Shown: positions 1 through 11,569, counted from the first letter of the stretch. The stretch: 64,000 nt of DNA from Notholithocarpus densiflorus (GCA_030021035.2 JARYZH020000148.1:1036551-1100550), one strand, 5' to 3'. Program-made: numbers and translations. The notes: generated by a model from the sequence alone, not told the origin.

Positions 1-270
1 GAGCTATATATTGTACTTGTTAAATGAAACCAAGAGTCATACTCCAAGTATTAATTTTACGTACTACCCCATTGATGAAAATCTTCTTTTCCATATGTTG
101 TCAAATCTCTTCATAATAAATCAGATCCCATTGCAGTCACATTCTCAATCTAGATCTTTTGTATTGTGGGGATCTACTTTTATAATTCACACGAGCACAC
201 TGGATGAATGCTTGCTTAGTTCTAGAAAATAGAGCAGTCTATGCCTAGTGATAACCCACTAAAAATACCT

Positions 271-403
271 CTGGCCTTTGATAGTGAAGACTTGCATAGC
301 CAATATCATGGTTTCCAGGAAGGTAATAAACTGGGATATTTTTATATCTTCCTTGTGCATTCAGACCAAATATGTGCTTAAAGCGGCTTAAAGATTCCTG
401 CCA
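271..403 (-). CDS. Isolated exon of a PGAP5/Cdc1-like metallophosphoesterase (partial gene)
   Basis: Read on the minus strand this segment encodes WQESLSRFKHIFGL followed by a stretch containing PVYYLPGNHDIGYASLH. The GNHD block is the metal-binding motif of calcineurin-like phosphoesterases, and the flanking words match the plant homologues of PGAP5/Cdc1/Ted1, which remodel the ethanolamine-phosphate on GPI anchors in the early secretory pathway. The exon starts after an acceptor-like TTGATTAG and ends at GAG followed by a GTATTT donor. I could not find the preceding exons at higher coordinates or the following exon in the 270 bases left to the window edge, so this is either one exon of a gene running off the left side or a stray duplicate. 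Five C-terminal exons of the same kind of gene lie at 37-38 kb. Confidence 0.7.
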
Positions 404-1726
404 TCTAATCAACCAAAGAATGTTAAGGGCATTCCATGTCAGAAAACTAACATCAAATGTTGCAGGAAATAGCATAAAAACTCTGCCACTCTAAGATAAA
501 GAAATATCTTAAAACCAAATATTTGTGTAAATACAATGAGGCCAGCAAATACCAAGTCAATGTTTGGGCATAAAGAAAAGGAAGAATAAGCAAATTAAAG
601 CAATTTGCAGAGTACTTAATATTCATAGAATAATTTATTCCAACAGAAACACTATGCATAAGTGTACAAACAATAAACTACATGTCCAATAAAAAAAAAA
701 AAAAAAAAATCTCATCGGTGAACTTCAATTCGTAGATTGACTGGCCATTTGTGCCATTTCCAGTGGTGCAAAGCTCTTGGGAACTCAAATATCGATGAAC
801 AAGAAGAATCACATTGAGCTTCACAGACATAGAGAATTCGTGTGAAATGAAGAGACAGAGAAATGAAGAAAGAAAATCGGGGAGAGAAAGAGAGCGAGAG
901 GGGCCTGTGGTGGCGGTTGTGTATAGCCTTGGGCATCGTTAGAGATGGGACGAGATCACCAACCACTGTGTCTTCATTTGTCTTTGGAAAATATATGAGG
1001 GCAATTTTGTAATTAAAATTTAATAAAATGGATAATTATGTTCATTGATAAATATTACATTTCCCATAAAATAGGTAATGTAAGATTACTCCTATTTAAG
1101 AAAGTGATGAGATTAGTGTAATATGATATATGTTATAATCTTATATTACTATAAATTTGGAAAAAACCAAATGAATTAAATACCCTAATGTTACGGTAAT
1201 GTGCATCACATTACGACAAATCAAATGCACCTAAAGTCCTAATATATTATAGTTAATCCACATTGATTATAGTCCTACTATCTTAAAATTGATCCACATC
1301 TTGGCCCACTTATTTTGATAGGTTGAAGAAGTTTTGCTCGTTGTTTTGATTGACCATGATCTTTGTTGTTTTGGAAAACTAGTTTTGAAGCACGTGCAAG
1401 GCACAAGAAAATTTCTATTAAAGAATATTAATAATAAATAATATTATGATTTTCTCACATCATTTTTTAATTAAAAACTAATATTTCTATATCATTTAGA
1501 ATGAGCTCTAATAACTTATATACAATGGCAGCTTAGTGTGCATGAATGATCAATGTTACAAACATAACCATAAATCTACAGTTCCTACGATAGGTCTTAC
1601 AAGACCTCTAAGCTTAATTGAATCTAAAGATGCTATCATTGATGCTGGAGTGGTGTCGATCATTTATATGATCACGATTTGCTTCTCTTTGGTGTATGAA
1701 TAATCCTTCATGCGTACAAACCTTTA
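404..1726. other. Intergenic DNA, no gene recognised
   Basis: An A-tract sits at about 690-708. On the minus strand 712-966 is CT-rich and open, resembling a 5' leader, but it shows no recognisable protein. The remainder is AT-rich with no supported feature. Confidence 0.4.
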
Positions 1727-1744
1727 GGGGGGGGGGGGGGGGGG
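1727..1744. repeat. Mononucleotide G tract (18 G)
   Basis: An unbroken run of 18 guanines. Runs this long are rare in plant DNA and often mark sequencing or assembly length uncertainty. Confidence 0.9.
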
Positions 1745-1869
1745 ATTATAATAAATTAGAGTGAGAAAGTGAAATTGGACGGGTAATTTTACCAGAAGGT
1801 GAACCAAGACCAGTCATCTTGTACCGACTTAGATATGAACCAACCAGAAAAGCACCTAGCATATGCATG

Positions 1870-2545
1870 AAATTGGTTGCAGTTGACCAAGAGAAAACAC
1901 ATAAAAATAACAACACACAAAAAAATTTTACAGAATACACCCAAAACGCTGGAAAACGATTTCAGCCCCTATTTTCACTTCAAACAAAATTCACTCCTCA
2001 CAAAACACTCCCAAGCCCGAAGAACTCCTCTCACAGCCACTCTCCTCACACAGTCACTCTCCAAGCTCCACACACACTCTCCAAGCTCCACACCCCACAG
2101 TCCGCCGAGCTCCACACGCCGAGCCACAGTCCGCCGAGCTCCCCACGCCGAGCTCCACAGACCGAGCCACACACCGAGCTCCACACACCGACCCACAGTC
2201 GCGCCGATCCACCCACGGTGAGTCCGATCCACTCCATTTCTCAGTCCGATCCACCCCAAACTTCAGTCCGATCCAAACTTCAGTCCTCTACCAACCCCTA
2301 TTTCACTCCGATCCACACAACTCACCTCCGATCCACACACTCCGACCTACCCTTCAGTCCGATCCACCCTCCATTTTAACCCGGCAACCTCACCTCACTC
2401 ACCTCCGATTATGAACACCTCCGACCCACCCTCTACCAAAGCCGATCCACACACCTCCGACCCACCCTCTACAAAAGCCGATCCACACACCTAAACCCAT
2501 CTAGCCACCCTCAAACCCATAAACAACCCAACCTCACCTCACTCT
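1870..2545. repeat. GC-rich leader with degenerate short repeats (CCGATCCAC, GAGCTCCACAC)
   Basis: Dozens of imperfect copies of short words such as CCGATCCAC, GAGCTCCACA and CTCCGACCCACCC follow one another. Long open frames through here (for example 1819-2379) are low-complexity by-products of the repeat and show no protein family. Its position just upstream of the transposase suggests a leader or subterminal binding region of the Harbinger element; that role is inferred. Confidence 0.6.
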
Positions 2546-2557
2546 CGGGTCCAATGT

Positions 2558-2558
2558 G

Positions 2559-2597
<39 letters not shown>

Positions 2598-2601
2598 ATA
2601 T
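2558..2601. repeat. TA microsatellite
   Basis: Almost pure TA dinucleotide run, interrupted once by TTTA. Confidence 0.9.
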
Positions 2602-2721
2602 TTATTTGCTGTTTATTTAATTATTGTTTATATATATATTTATTTATTTATTTTCTGTTTTAATTATCCATTGTTTATGTAATTATTAATTTACGAATTT
2701 AATTTTGTTACTTGTTACAAT

Positions 2722-2995
2722 TATACAGCCATTGAATGTAATGTGATTTGTTGGTGTAAAAGCCTAGCATTGTGATGGTATTATGTTGTAACTTTTGTTG
2801 GTGTTACAATTATACAGAAATAGAATGCAATGTGATTTTTTGGTGTAAATATTGATTGTGATGGTATTATGTTGTGTACGTTGTTGATGTTATAGCTATA
2901 CAGAAATAGAATGCAATGTGATTTGTTGGTGTAAATATTGATTGTGATGGTATTATGTTGTGTATGTTGTTCATGTTACAATTATACAGAAATAT
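2722..2995. repeat. Tandem repeat, period 86-89 bp, about three copies
   Basis: The word TATACAG followed by an AATGTGATTTGTTGGTG-like string recurs at 2722, 2811, 2897 and (partly) 2983. It lies directly upstream of the transposase start and probably belongs to the transposon's non-coding leader. Confidence 0.85.
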
Positions 2996-3133
2996 ATGTG
3001 CATAAATATTTTGGTACTCGCTATCAATGTGGATTGGATGTTTTCTGTTTGTGGCTGTTTTTATATACTGTGTAATCAATAGCATGCTTGTTTACATACC
3101 TCTTATTAGACCACAATGTTTGTTATTTTTTAG

Positions 3134-4485
3134 ATGAAGAAAAAAACCAAAGCCGCAATTCTTGCCTCAGTTGCATCTGTCCTCTTTGTGGGGGTTGCAT
3201 TGTTAAGGAAATTGCGGCGTAGACGACTACCTAGGGCGCCTTATGTTAATCATGCAGCCGAGAGAGAGCATTACATAAATAGTATTCTGCATGGAAGTGA
3301 GAGACATTGTGTGAATCAAATTAGAATGAAGCCTATAGTTTTCCACCATTTATGTCACATCCTCACTGAGGGGGAGCACGTACGCCCGACTATTCACATG
3401 TCTGTTACGGAGCAAGTGCTAATGTTCTGTCACATTATTGGTCATAATGTGAGGTTTCGTGTAATTGGTAGTCGGTTCCATAGATCGACTGAGACTGTTC
3501 ATAGATACTTCAAGGTCGTCCTTAGGGGGGTCCTAAAATTATATAGAGCTCTAATAAGACTGCCTAGCGAAGATACACCTCCAGAGATAAGGAATAGCAG
3601 AAGGTTTTACCCATATTTTAAGGTAAATATTGCGACTTGTCTATTTTTGTAAATTGTGAGGATTTGTGTAATTTTAAATCATTATGTCTGTCCAAAATTA
3701 GGATTGTGTTGGAGCAATCGATGGTACACATGTTCGTGCATCTGTGCCACTTGATATACAAGGAAGGTTTCGTGGTCGCAAAGATGGAACCACGCAAAAT
3801 GTGTTAGCCGCCATTAGTTTTGACTTAAAATTCACTTATGTATTGGCTGGATGGGAAGGCAGTGCACATGATTCACGTGTGTTAAATGATGCATTTGCTA
3901 GGCCAGGGGGATTTTCAATTCCCGAAGGTATTATAGGATTACTTCACATTTTTGGTTTATTTAGTTTAATAAATATTGAGCGTTTTCCTAAGCATAGTAG
4001 TAATTTGGTTTTATTTTTGAATATATGTAGGTAAATATTATCTTGGTGATGCTGGGTATGGTAATAAAAATGGAATTTTGTCACCTTATCGGAGTGTGCG
4101 ATATCACTTGAAAGAGTTTAGTGATCGTCCTCCTGAGAATGAGCAAGAATTGTTCAACCTCCGACACTCTTCATTGAGAACTACCATTGAGCGAGGGTTT
4201 GGAGTGTTGAAGAAACGTTTTCGAGTGTTGGATGCAGAACCATTTTGGTCTTTTGAAACCCAAGTGAAAGTAGTGTTAGCATGTTGTGTGATTCATAATC
4301 ACATTATGGGAGTTGAACCAAATGACCATCTTATGGCGGATGCAATGAACCAAGTAGAGTCTACTGGCCCCCAACAGGAAACACAGTCACGTCGAGACTC
4401 CATTGAAGATAGTAGAGTGTGGAATGCTAAGAGAGATCAAATATGCCGGCTTATGTGGTCTGATTATACCAGGAGTGGAGAGTAG
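3134..4485 (+). CDS. PIF/Harbinger DDE transposase (nuclease HARBI1-like), three exons
   Basis: The exons are 3134-3622, 3702-3927 and 4031-4485, all with GT-AG borders and matching phases, for a 389-residue protein. It begins with a basic segment (LRKLRRRRLPR). The catalytic triad of the DDE_Tnp_4 family is visible: Asp in VGAIDGTHV at the start of exon 2, Asp in GSAHDSRVL in the same exon, and Glu in TTIERGFGVLKKRF in exon 3. The length is normal for the family (roughly 350-450 residues). There are no internal stops or frame breaks. Such transposases cut and paste the element but need the Myb-like partner encoded just downstream. Start choice: the first ATG after the leader, with a TTTTTTAG before it that could also be an acceptor. 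Confidence 0.9.
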
Positions 4486-4750
4486 TACTTTATTTAGATT
4501 TTTATGATTGTAATATGCTATATTTTTTTTCCTGTAAGGACAATGTATTATGGACTTCTGGTGGTGTAAGGAAAAAGTATTTTCAGCATTACATTGTTAT
4601 TACCAGTGTTAGCATGTTTCGTTCTGTTGTGCACATCTATAAGCGTGGTTGTATGTGTGTTTGATTTGTTGTTCATATTCTGAGTGTAATTACTAAATGT
4701 TACTCTCATTTTTAAATGCTACTCTCACTATACAATTTTGATATGTAGTA

Positions 4751-5858
4751 ATGTCAAAGGGCAAAGAGAAGGTGAGCAGCAGCAAGCAGTTTAGGTGGCT
4801 GCCACCCATGCACTCAACGATGCTTAGGGTACTTGCGCAGGAGGCTGCAAAAGGCAACAAGCCGTCTAGCACTTTCAAGGCAGGCTCCTTTGCTCTTGTA
4901 GCAAAGGAGATAACTGCCCAATTTGGGGTTGAGTGCCACCCCTCTTATGTTGAAAATCGAATGCGGACTCTAAGGACCATGTGGTCCACAATTCAGACTA
5001 TTAGAAAGAAGAGTGGCTTTGGCTGGGATGATAACCTAAAAATGATAACATGCGACATGCAGACATACCAAGAAGAAGTCATGGTATGGCTTCCAACTAT
5101 ATTTTCTTAATATAAATGATAATATATGTTTTTGCCTTTTATAATCTATGAATTAAGAACAAGACAAGGCTGCTCAAGTACCTTCTTTATATGAAATTTA
5201 TAGTGTCATTGTTTTTAGGATTCAATTGACCTAAATAATTTAAATGACATCTATATTGAATTGAATATTGAATTTATGAGTGAAGTGATTATTGCATTGT
5301 TATTATACGTTCCTTTCTCCCTTACAGGCGCATCGAAAGCATGCAGAGTATCTAAACAAAAAAATTGAGATGTATGATGAATTAGCTATTGTTGTGGGGA
5401 AGGACACAGCCACGGGTGGCTTTTCTAAGTCCTATGTGGATATTGAGAATGAACCAGACAATGGGGACAGTGCTGAGTTTGTTGCAGACAATGTGGAGGA
5501 AGGTGTGGTCGAGAAAGGGAAGAATGCAGTCGAGTCATCCACCACTGGGTCGGGAATTTCCAAGTCCCGCAAAAGAGGGCGTGCACCTTCTAATGCTGAT
5601 GATAGTGTGCTGACTGATCTGTCTGATCAGCTGAAGGAAATAGCTGTGGCTCTGAAAGAAATCAACCGGGGCCCGGTGGATTACACAGCTCTTTACAATG
5701 AGGTCATGGCTATGATGGCGGATGGGTATAGCGAAGACATGCTCGCAACTGCGTTTGACCATCTTTGTGAAAATGAGAAGGCAGCACGGGGATTTCTAGC
5801 GAAGAATGCTAGGCTGAGAAAGCTGTGGTTGGATGGTTTTTTGTTCTCACAACTTTGA
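4751..5858 (+). CDS. Myb/SANT-like DNA-binding protein of the Harbinger element, two exons
   Basis: Exon 1 is 4751-5083 and exon 2 is 5328-5858; the donor ATG/GTATGG and the acceptor CTTACAG/GCG are in phase and give a 287-residue protein. The N-terminal part holds a Myb/SANT-like fold: FRWLPPMHSTMLRVLAQEA, then TFKAGSFALVAKEI and YVENRMRTLRTMWSTI, with the spaced tryptophans typical of this domain. A basic stretch SKSRKRGRAP could be a nuclear localisation signal, followed by a helical C-terminus. In PIF/Harbinger elements this second protein binds the transposase and transposon ends and brings the complex into the nucleus. It lies 265 bp downstream of the transposase on the same strand. Confidence 0.85.
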
Positions 5859-6086
5859 CTTGTCTGTTTCATGTTGACTGTGATGGTAGCTTTAGGAATT
5901 AACTTTTATTGTAGTACTAGTATTGACCTACTATTGTATTATATATGTAGTCTTTTGTATTATTGGGACAATACAATTGCCCAAATTATGTATTTGTACT
6001 GTTGATACCAAGAGTAGGTATCATTTTTGTACACCATAGAGGTGTAATGCCAATGGTGAACGATTGATGTGGCTGTTTTTATATGT

Positions 6087-6205
6087 ATTTTGTACTGTTA
6101 CAGATATGTCTAGGCAATGCAGGTACTTTGAATTTGGATGATTATTTTTGATGTTGAAGTGGATGATTAATTTTGTACTGTTACAGGGTTGTCTAGGTAA
6201 TGCAG
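6087..6205. repeat. Short direct repeat (about 85-bp period)
   Basis: The string TTTTGTACTGTTACAG followed by GTCTAGG and ATGCAGGT occurs twice, near 6087 and 6172, in the 3' non-coding part of the Harbinger element. Confidence 0.6.
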
Positions 6206-6229
6206 GTGCTTGAATATGTAAGGAATTTC

Positions 6230-6529
6230 ATATTTACCGTAAAATGATCCACAAACCAAACATGGGAATTGATTTTCCGTAAAAAATGAATTTTATTTTT
6301 CGTAAAATGTTTGACCGAACCAAACATGAGAACTGATTTTCCGTAAAATAGAAAGTATTTTCCGTAAAATGTTTGAAAGAACCAAACACCGAAATTGATT
6401 TTCCGTAAAACGATTTCCGAAACAGCCAAACAGCCTGAATACATTTTCCTTTCCGGAAAATAGCATTTCCGGAAAATATTTATTTTCCGGAAAATATTTT
6501 ACATCAAACAAACACAGCCTTAATATGTA
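6230..6529. repeat. Subterminal TTTTCCGTAAAA repeats and right terminal repeat
   Basis: About eight copies of TTTTCCG(T/G)AAAA alternate with ACCAAACA-type words over 300 bp, ending in TTTACATCAAACAAACACAG then CC and TTAA. Dense palindromic subterminal motifs are typical transposase or partner binding sites at the ends of Harbinger elements. The zone could also be a separate MITE next to the autonomous copy. Confidence 0.6.
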
Positions 6530-7820
6530 CTTGTTAATGAACCTAAATTTTTAAATCACAGCCACTTGTAGCCTTGAATCTACACTTCTTCCTCTACATA
6601 GCACATTTTTCTACTCCATCTTCAATCTAAAATTCCAAGATTCATAAATTCCATATACTTAGATCCACAAAATATCAACATACACACACACGTTGATATT
6701 TTGTGAAGAAAAGGATTTGCCTTTTTCAATGAGAAGAATTACCTTTAAGTGAGAAGAAGTTGCTTTTGCTTTTAAAAAAAAAAATTTTATTATTGTGTTT
6801 CTATTTTTATTTTAACGCAGTTCAATTATTGCTTAAATTCTATGATTTTTTAAAATATTTTAGATAATGCAATTCATCTTAATTGTTAATAATATTTATT
6901 GAAGTATTCTTAATTGATTGTGCAGATTATTTCCTCACTTATGGCAACATTAAAATGGCTATAGCGAGTAATTTATATGTAGACTTACATTGCAATACAA
7001 TTTTTGAAATTATCTTGATTGTGGCCGTTGATGGGTCTAAATACTTATAATTTATGGATTTCTTTTTGTCATATATGCAAAAAATTCTATCACCATCAAT
7101 TAAATTTGGAGATTTATGTGAGAAGAGCTATCTTCTTTTTTTATTGTATTTCCATTTTTCTATTAATGTAGTTCAATTAAATTTTAGATAATACGAAGTA
7201 ATAATACGCATCTAATTCAAAGGTTTTTTGTGGAAGAGAAAGAATCTATGGGTTGTCTATAGGCAGAACATAGAAATTGTAATGATCAGTATTTACCAAA
7301 AGCCATCTAAGAACCAAATAGCCAACTTAAGATTTTCAATAATATATATATAGGATGATTACATTAGCTTTAGAAAATACAATGACATGATAAATACTAC
7401 CCATATATTCCAATTTGTAAATGTCGGTTGGCATATTTTCCACGTGTGAATTGTTTCCTTATTTACTTCATTTAAATGTTCTTTTAGAGATTTGTCTTGT
7501 GTTCGTGTCTATCCTGATAATAAAGTTGGATCGTTCCGAGAGTTTATTTGAAGTCAGGAAAACCTTTGGTAATTTTTTCTTTCTACTTTATTTTTCAGTG
7601 CGTATAGAAGATAACATCAAAGAAGAAGAAGAAAATGGGGGAAAAAGACTAATATCTAATGATACTAAAGACTTAGTGTAATTTCAGCTTTTAAACACTG
7701 ACATTTTGTAGATTTTTAATTTCCTCCAATATTTCATATGAAAATTTATACAGAAAATAGATTGGTATTTAAAAAAAAAAAAAAAAACTTCAATAATTAA
7801 AGGTGAAAGGATTTAAACCC
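6530..7820. other. AT-rich intergenic DNA, no gene recognised
   Basis: Open frames such as 7421-7681 have no recognisable domain and lie in AT-rich sequence. A-tracts occur at 6774 and 7770. Nothing else can be supported. Confidence 0.4.
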
Positions 7821-7824
7821 AGAT

Positions 7825-8990
7825 TTGGTTGATCTACAATACTGTATTTTATATGTGGCTCTCTCTTCAAATCGTCTATCTCTCGTTGCATGGCCTGATT
7901 ATCACTCCGCCCCTGAGATGCGTGGCTTTTGACCCCTTCTTGTTGCATGGGCTGGTTGTTATTTCGTCTCTAGAGCACATGACTCTTCACACGGGAGTGG
8001 TTGCTGCCCGTTTGAGTGGTGTGCACACTTCCCTCTCGAAACCTTCCATTCTTTTCATTTCGATCACGCTTAGGATCGGGAAAGTTAACTTGTCGTAGGG
8101 ATCCAGCAGGTTCAGGCTGGTGGGGACCTGTTTAATGATGGCCTGGCCCTACCATGCTTGATTGTTACCCTTACCAAGACACAAGTTCTCCCCACAGACG
8201 GCGCCAATTTTAGGGACTGGGTCCGAGCACTTCCACTGTTAGAAAAGTGGATTCAGGCCTAACTAGCCCAATACAATAGATTTGTAGAGAATGGGTTTAA
8301 GAACTAGGCCTTAGTGGGAATAACAATGAATAAACATGATTATGGGACGGCTAAGTAATAAGGAAATGGGCTTTAAGCGTGAAAATCTGTCCTGGACACT
8401 GGTCCGAGGAGCTATCTTGTTCTTATTTTTTCCTCAGTGCTTAGTTACAGAGGTTACAAAGATGATACAGGTTGCTACAGTGTTTTCTACTTCCTATCTC
8501 CCATTCCATTTCTGGAGGAGTTCTTTACATTATATACCCTCCTTCGGTTGATCTTGGCCCTCTATTTGTTGGTCATGCAGGTCACTACTTAAGCGCTTGT
8601 CCCATCAGCCGCCGTCCCAAACTTTCTATGAGTTGCGGCAACCAAAACAGCACTGTTCAGGGGTCATTTCCCCATTAATGCGGCTAGAACGTTAGTTGTG
8701 GGCATTTAATATGGAGGTGATAGCTTTTCCTTGAATTGCTCTTCCTCCAGACTCCCATGGCTGACCCGCGGTACTTGTCCTTTTTCATGGGACGCTCTAC
8801 AAAACTGCCCTTGATGGCCTGCTGCTCTTCCCTTCTATGATCTCGGTTCGCCGAGAACATAATTGTCCTCGGCGATGCTTCCTGGCAATTAGGACTACCT
8901 TCATTCGTCCTCGGACATTTTCTCCTCCTCGGCATGGGCCTTGGGCTTAGTATAAAGTGGGCTGGGATGGCTAGACTCTCTGACCCCACA
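7825..8990 (-). mobile_element. Gypsy-type LTR retrotransposon fragment (one LTR plus start of internal region)
   Basis: On the minus strand an LTR of about 780 bp runs from TGTGGGGTCAGAG (8990) to about 8210 and is followed at once by a primer-binding-site-like TGGCGCCGTCTGTGGGGA (8189-8206). Beyond it, down to about 7825, the minus strand resembles the start of a Gypsy gag leader. No second LTR is present, so this is a truncated copy. Open frames in 7829-9043 on either strand are incidental. Confidence 0.7.
8189..8206 (-). promoter_or_regulatory. Primer binding site of the Gypsy fragment
   Basis: The minus strand reads TGGCGCCGTCTGTGGGGA a few bases inside the LTR end. TGGCGCC is the usual start of tRNA-complementary primer sites in plant Gypsy elements. 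Confidence 0.7.
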
Positions 8991-9235
8991 ATATGCTTGG
9001 AAAATATGCTTTGATCACCAAAAAAAAAAAAAAAAGTATCCAAAGTAGATTATATTTTTATGAGTGATTGAGATTCATAATTAATGTATGTGTGCATGCA
9101 ATGTGTGAGTTATAAAAAAAATAAAAATAAAAAACATAATACTGTTGTGTGTTAAAAGGATTTTTTTTTCTATTTTGGATTTTTGAAAAGCAAATAGTGG
9201 TAAAATACTTCTCTTTCTCCCTCTCTATCCCCCCC

Positions 9236-9258
9236 CCATATATATATATATATATATA
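9236..9258. repeat. CA/TA simple repeat
   Basis: C-tract followed by a TA dinucleotide run. Confidence 0.8.
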
Positions 9259-9561
9259 CACACTATATAAAAGTATGTGGTTAAATAATTAAATTTAAGA
9301 TAAATTATAGATTTGGTTAATTCTTAACCTTTTAAATGTGTCAACTTAGTATTTAACATTTTGGTATTGTATCAAAATGGTTCTTGCCAATTAAATGATG
9401 GATGAAAAATGCTGATGTGGCTAACAACCAAAATAAAGTATTAATTTAATGACACATAGCTGGCTTTTTGGACTGCCATGTCAGCATCACCTAAATTCCC
9501 AAAAAAAAAAAAAACTTATAAGTGAGTGCACGTAAGGCTCATTTGGGATCAAAATCCCTAA

Positions 9562-10722
9562 GAGCATTCGCACTGGGGATTGCAAATGCCAAATGTAAGA
9601 AAAATTTGGTATTTAAAGCCCAAAAGAGCTCAGCATCCGGACTTCTAAACAGCTACTATTGTAAATTTTTTTGGAATTGTGCTACAGTGCGATTCTATAT
9701 GTAGAGTTGCACTGTAGCTCAATTTAAAAAAAATATATTATTTTATTCCTCCTGACTCTCCCACTCTCTACACTCTGTCTCCTACGTCTCTCTCTCTTTC
9801 AGATTTCTCCCTCTCCATTAGGCCACCGTTGGCCACCATCACCCAGCAACGCCAAGCCCAGGCCACGTCTCAATGTTTTGCTCTAATGTGGCTTTGATGT
9901 TTTGCTCTGATGGGTTTGCTCCAATGTGGGTGTGTTTTGTGGGTTTCTCAGTGGAGATTGGTGGGTTTCTCGATGGAGATTGGTCTGGCGTGGGTCGTGG
10001 GTCTCTCAAGTCCAGTGTGGGTCGTGGGTTGTGGGTCTTGAATCGGAGTGGATCGTGGTGGATCGGCGGGTCTTAAATCAGTTACATTGGTTGGGTTTTG
10101 AATTGGTGTGGATCATGGCGGGTCGTGGTGGGTTGTGGTGGCTCTAGGGCTGAGGATCGTGGTGGATCAACGAGTTTGGAGTTCTGGGTTCTGTGGGTTT
10201 TTTTTTTTTTTTTTTTGCTGTGACCGGTGCTTAAAGGAAGAGGTGGGTTTGGTTTTATTTTGATTTTGATTTTGTGTGTTGTTGTGGTTGCCGGAGTTAG
10301 GGGTTACTGTGGTTTGGTTTGATTTTGATTTTGTGGGTTGCTGTGGTTGCCGGAGTTGGGGGTTGCCGTGGTTTGGTTTGTTTTTTATTTTGATTTTGTG
10401 GGTTGCCGTGATTTTGATTTTTTAAGTGCTTAAAGATGACTTTGGTTTTCAACTGATAAAAATCAGTTTGGGTATTGAGTTTTGGAGATAAAAAATCAGT
10501 TTGGGTATGTACTTGGTGGTGGTGGTGGTAGCAGGTGTTTGCAGAGGTGATTTGGGTTTTGGATTTATTATTTTATTGTGTAGAAATATTATTTTAATGT
10601 GTTGTATTGTAAAATAAAAGTTGGGATGTTGAAGTATTGTAAAAATGGTATTGTATAATTGATAAAGTGACTTTTTGAGATGGTAAAATAAGATAGGATA
10701 GAATTTCCTGATGCGAATGCTC
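9562..10722. mobile_element. Non-autonomous Harbinger-like element with TAA target duplication
   Basis: The ends are inverted repeats: GAGCATTCGCA at the left and TGCGAATGCTC at the right, each bordered by TAA. A 3-bp TAA duplication fits PIF/Harbinger. The 1,161-bp interior is G-rich with repeats of GGGTCGTGG and GGATCGTGG (9940-10160) and T-tracts (10199). It encodes no transposase, so it would depend on one supplied elsewhere. Confidence 0.7.
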
Positions 10723-11072
10723 TAACAATAGACTATAGTAGTACACGATTTCATCTTTCAGCCTTCACAATCTTTTTTTTTTTTTTTAAATCTTCATCCT
10801 TCACAATTAAAACCCCTAATAGAGAGATGGATAAGGGAGGAATGGTAGTGACGCCTGACGATGAAGGTTAAAGTTTATTAATTTTGTTTAGGTTAGAATG
10901 GACTGTGGAGTGAATTGTAAGAAAAGCCGGTAATTACTAGAATATCCAACTTTTTTGGGTTGAGCAGATTAGTTTTATCTTTTTGCTTCTTTTGGTTGTT
11001 TACAATGTTTGGAAGCTCAGAATTTCCCATACAAAACAAACCCATGAGGCCATGACATGGTTTATAATTTTA

Positions 11073-11248
11073 GGGTGTGGTTTACCTCCAATACTTTTTA
11101 ACTGGAATCTCCTTTTATTTTAATGAGAGACTGCCACATCACCCACTAACTAAATAAAATGTGGAGATTACCCACTACTACTTACCATTGTATATTTAAA
11201 ACAAAAAGATATGTCCAGTTAAAAAAGTACTGGAGGTAAACCAAACTC
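11073..11248. mobile_element. 176-bp MITE with 9-bp target duplication
   Basis: The inverted ends contain GGTTTACCTCCAATACTTTT at the left and its near-perfect complement at the right, through to AACTGGA/TCCAGTT. Both sides are bordered by ATAATTTTA, a 9-bp target-site duplication, which is the length made by Mutator-type transposases. Confidence 0.85.
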
Positions 11249-11569
11249 ATAATTTTATGGATTTGCTTGTTCTTAGGTTTTAATTGTTTGATTTTCATTT
11301 AACATTTCAGCTCATGTGCATTCTACAAACATGTGATGTTACTGCCGCAAGGTTACTCAATACTTACTAGGTTTTTTTTCTAATATATTTATTTTTATTT
11401 TAAGTGATGTTGACATGGCAGTTTATGTGGCATTAAATTAATATTTTATTTTGGCTGTTAGTCATGTCAACATTTTCCATTCATCTCTTAACGGTAAGAA
11501 CCATTTTAACACAGCAACAAAATGTTAAGATATGGTATCAAAGCATAAACTTTTGGGAACTATATCTCA

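Larger units (their letters stand above)
1870..6529 (+). mobile_element. PIF/Harbinger transposon with both coding genes; left end not located
   Basis: The element has the two-gene layout of plant PIF/Harbinger transposons: a DDE transposase (3134-4485) followed on the same strand by a Myb/SANT-like protein (4751-5858). Upstream lies a GC-rich leader with repeats (1870-2545). Downstream is a subterminal zone of TTTTCCGTAAAA and TTTTCCGGAAAA motifs ending in ACAAACACAGCC next to TTA/TAA, which fits a terminal repeat and the 3-bp target duplication of this superfamily. I did not find the matching left terminal repeat, so the left boundary is only the start of the repeat-rich leader. Both genes read through without stops, so the coding part may still be functional. 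Confidence 0.7.
9297..11535. mobile_element. Mutator-like terminal-inverted-repeat element, broken up by later insertions
   Basis: The left arm (about 9345-9500) contains TAACATTTTGGTATTG, ATGGTTCTTGCC and AATGCTGATGTGGCTAAC. The right arm (about 11405-11530) contains the reverse complements of the same words in mirrored order. The arms are over 120 bp long, as in Mutator-like MITEs. The interior holds a Harbinger-like element (9562-10722) and a small MITE (11073-11248). The same family appears again at 14565-20075. No clean target duplication was seen. Confidence 0.6.

Noticed and set aside
712..966. Minus-strand open frame with a KWHKWPV segment
   Set aside because: It faintly resembles the N-terminus of the metallophosphoesterase, but no signal or membrane segment follows and the frame soon stops.
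1746..1940. Minus-strand open frame reading FMHMLGAFLVGSYLSRYK
   Set aside because: Could not be assigned to a family, and it begins next to a poly-G tract; not enough evidence for a gene.
1819..2379. Long open frames on both strands (up to 186 codons)
   Set aside because: Low-complexity translation of short C/G-rich repeats; no domain on either strand.
2722..2995. Regular repeat as a CRISPR-like array
   Set aside because: The 'spacers' are themselves repeated, so it is a plain tandem repeat in a plant genome.
8684..9043. Minus-strand 119-codon open frame
   Set aside because: Lies inside an LTR; no domain.
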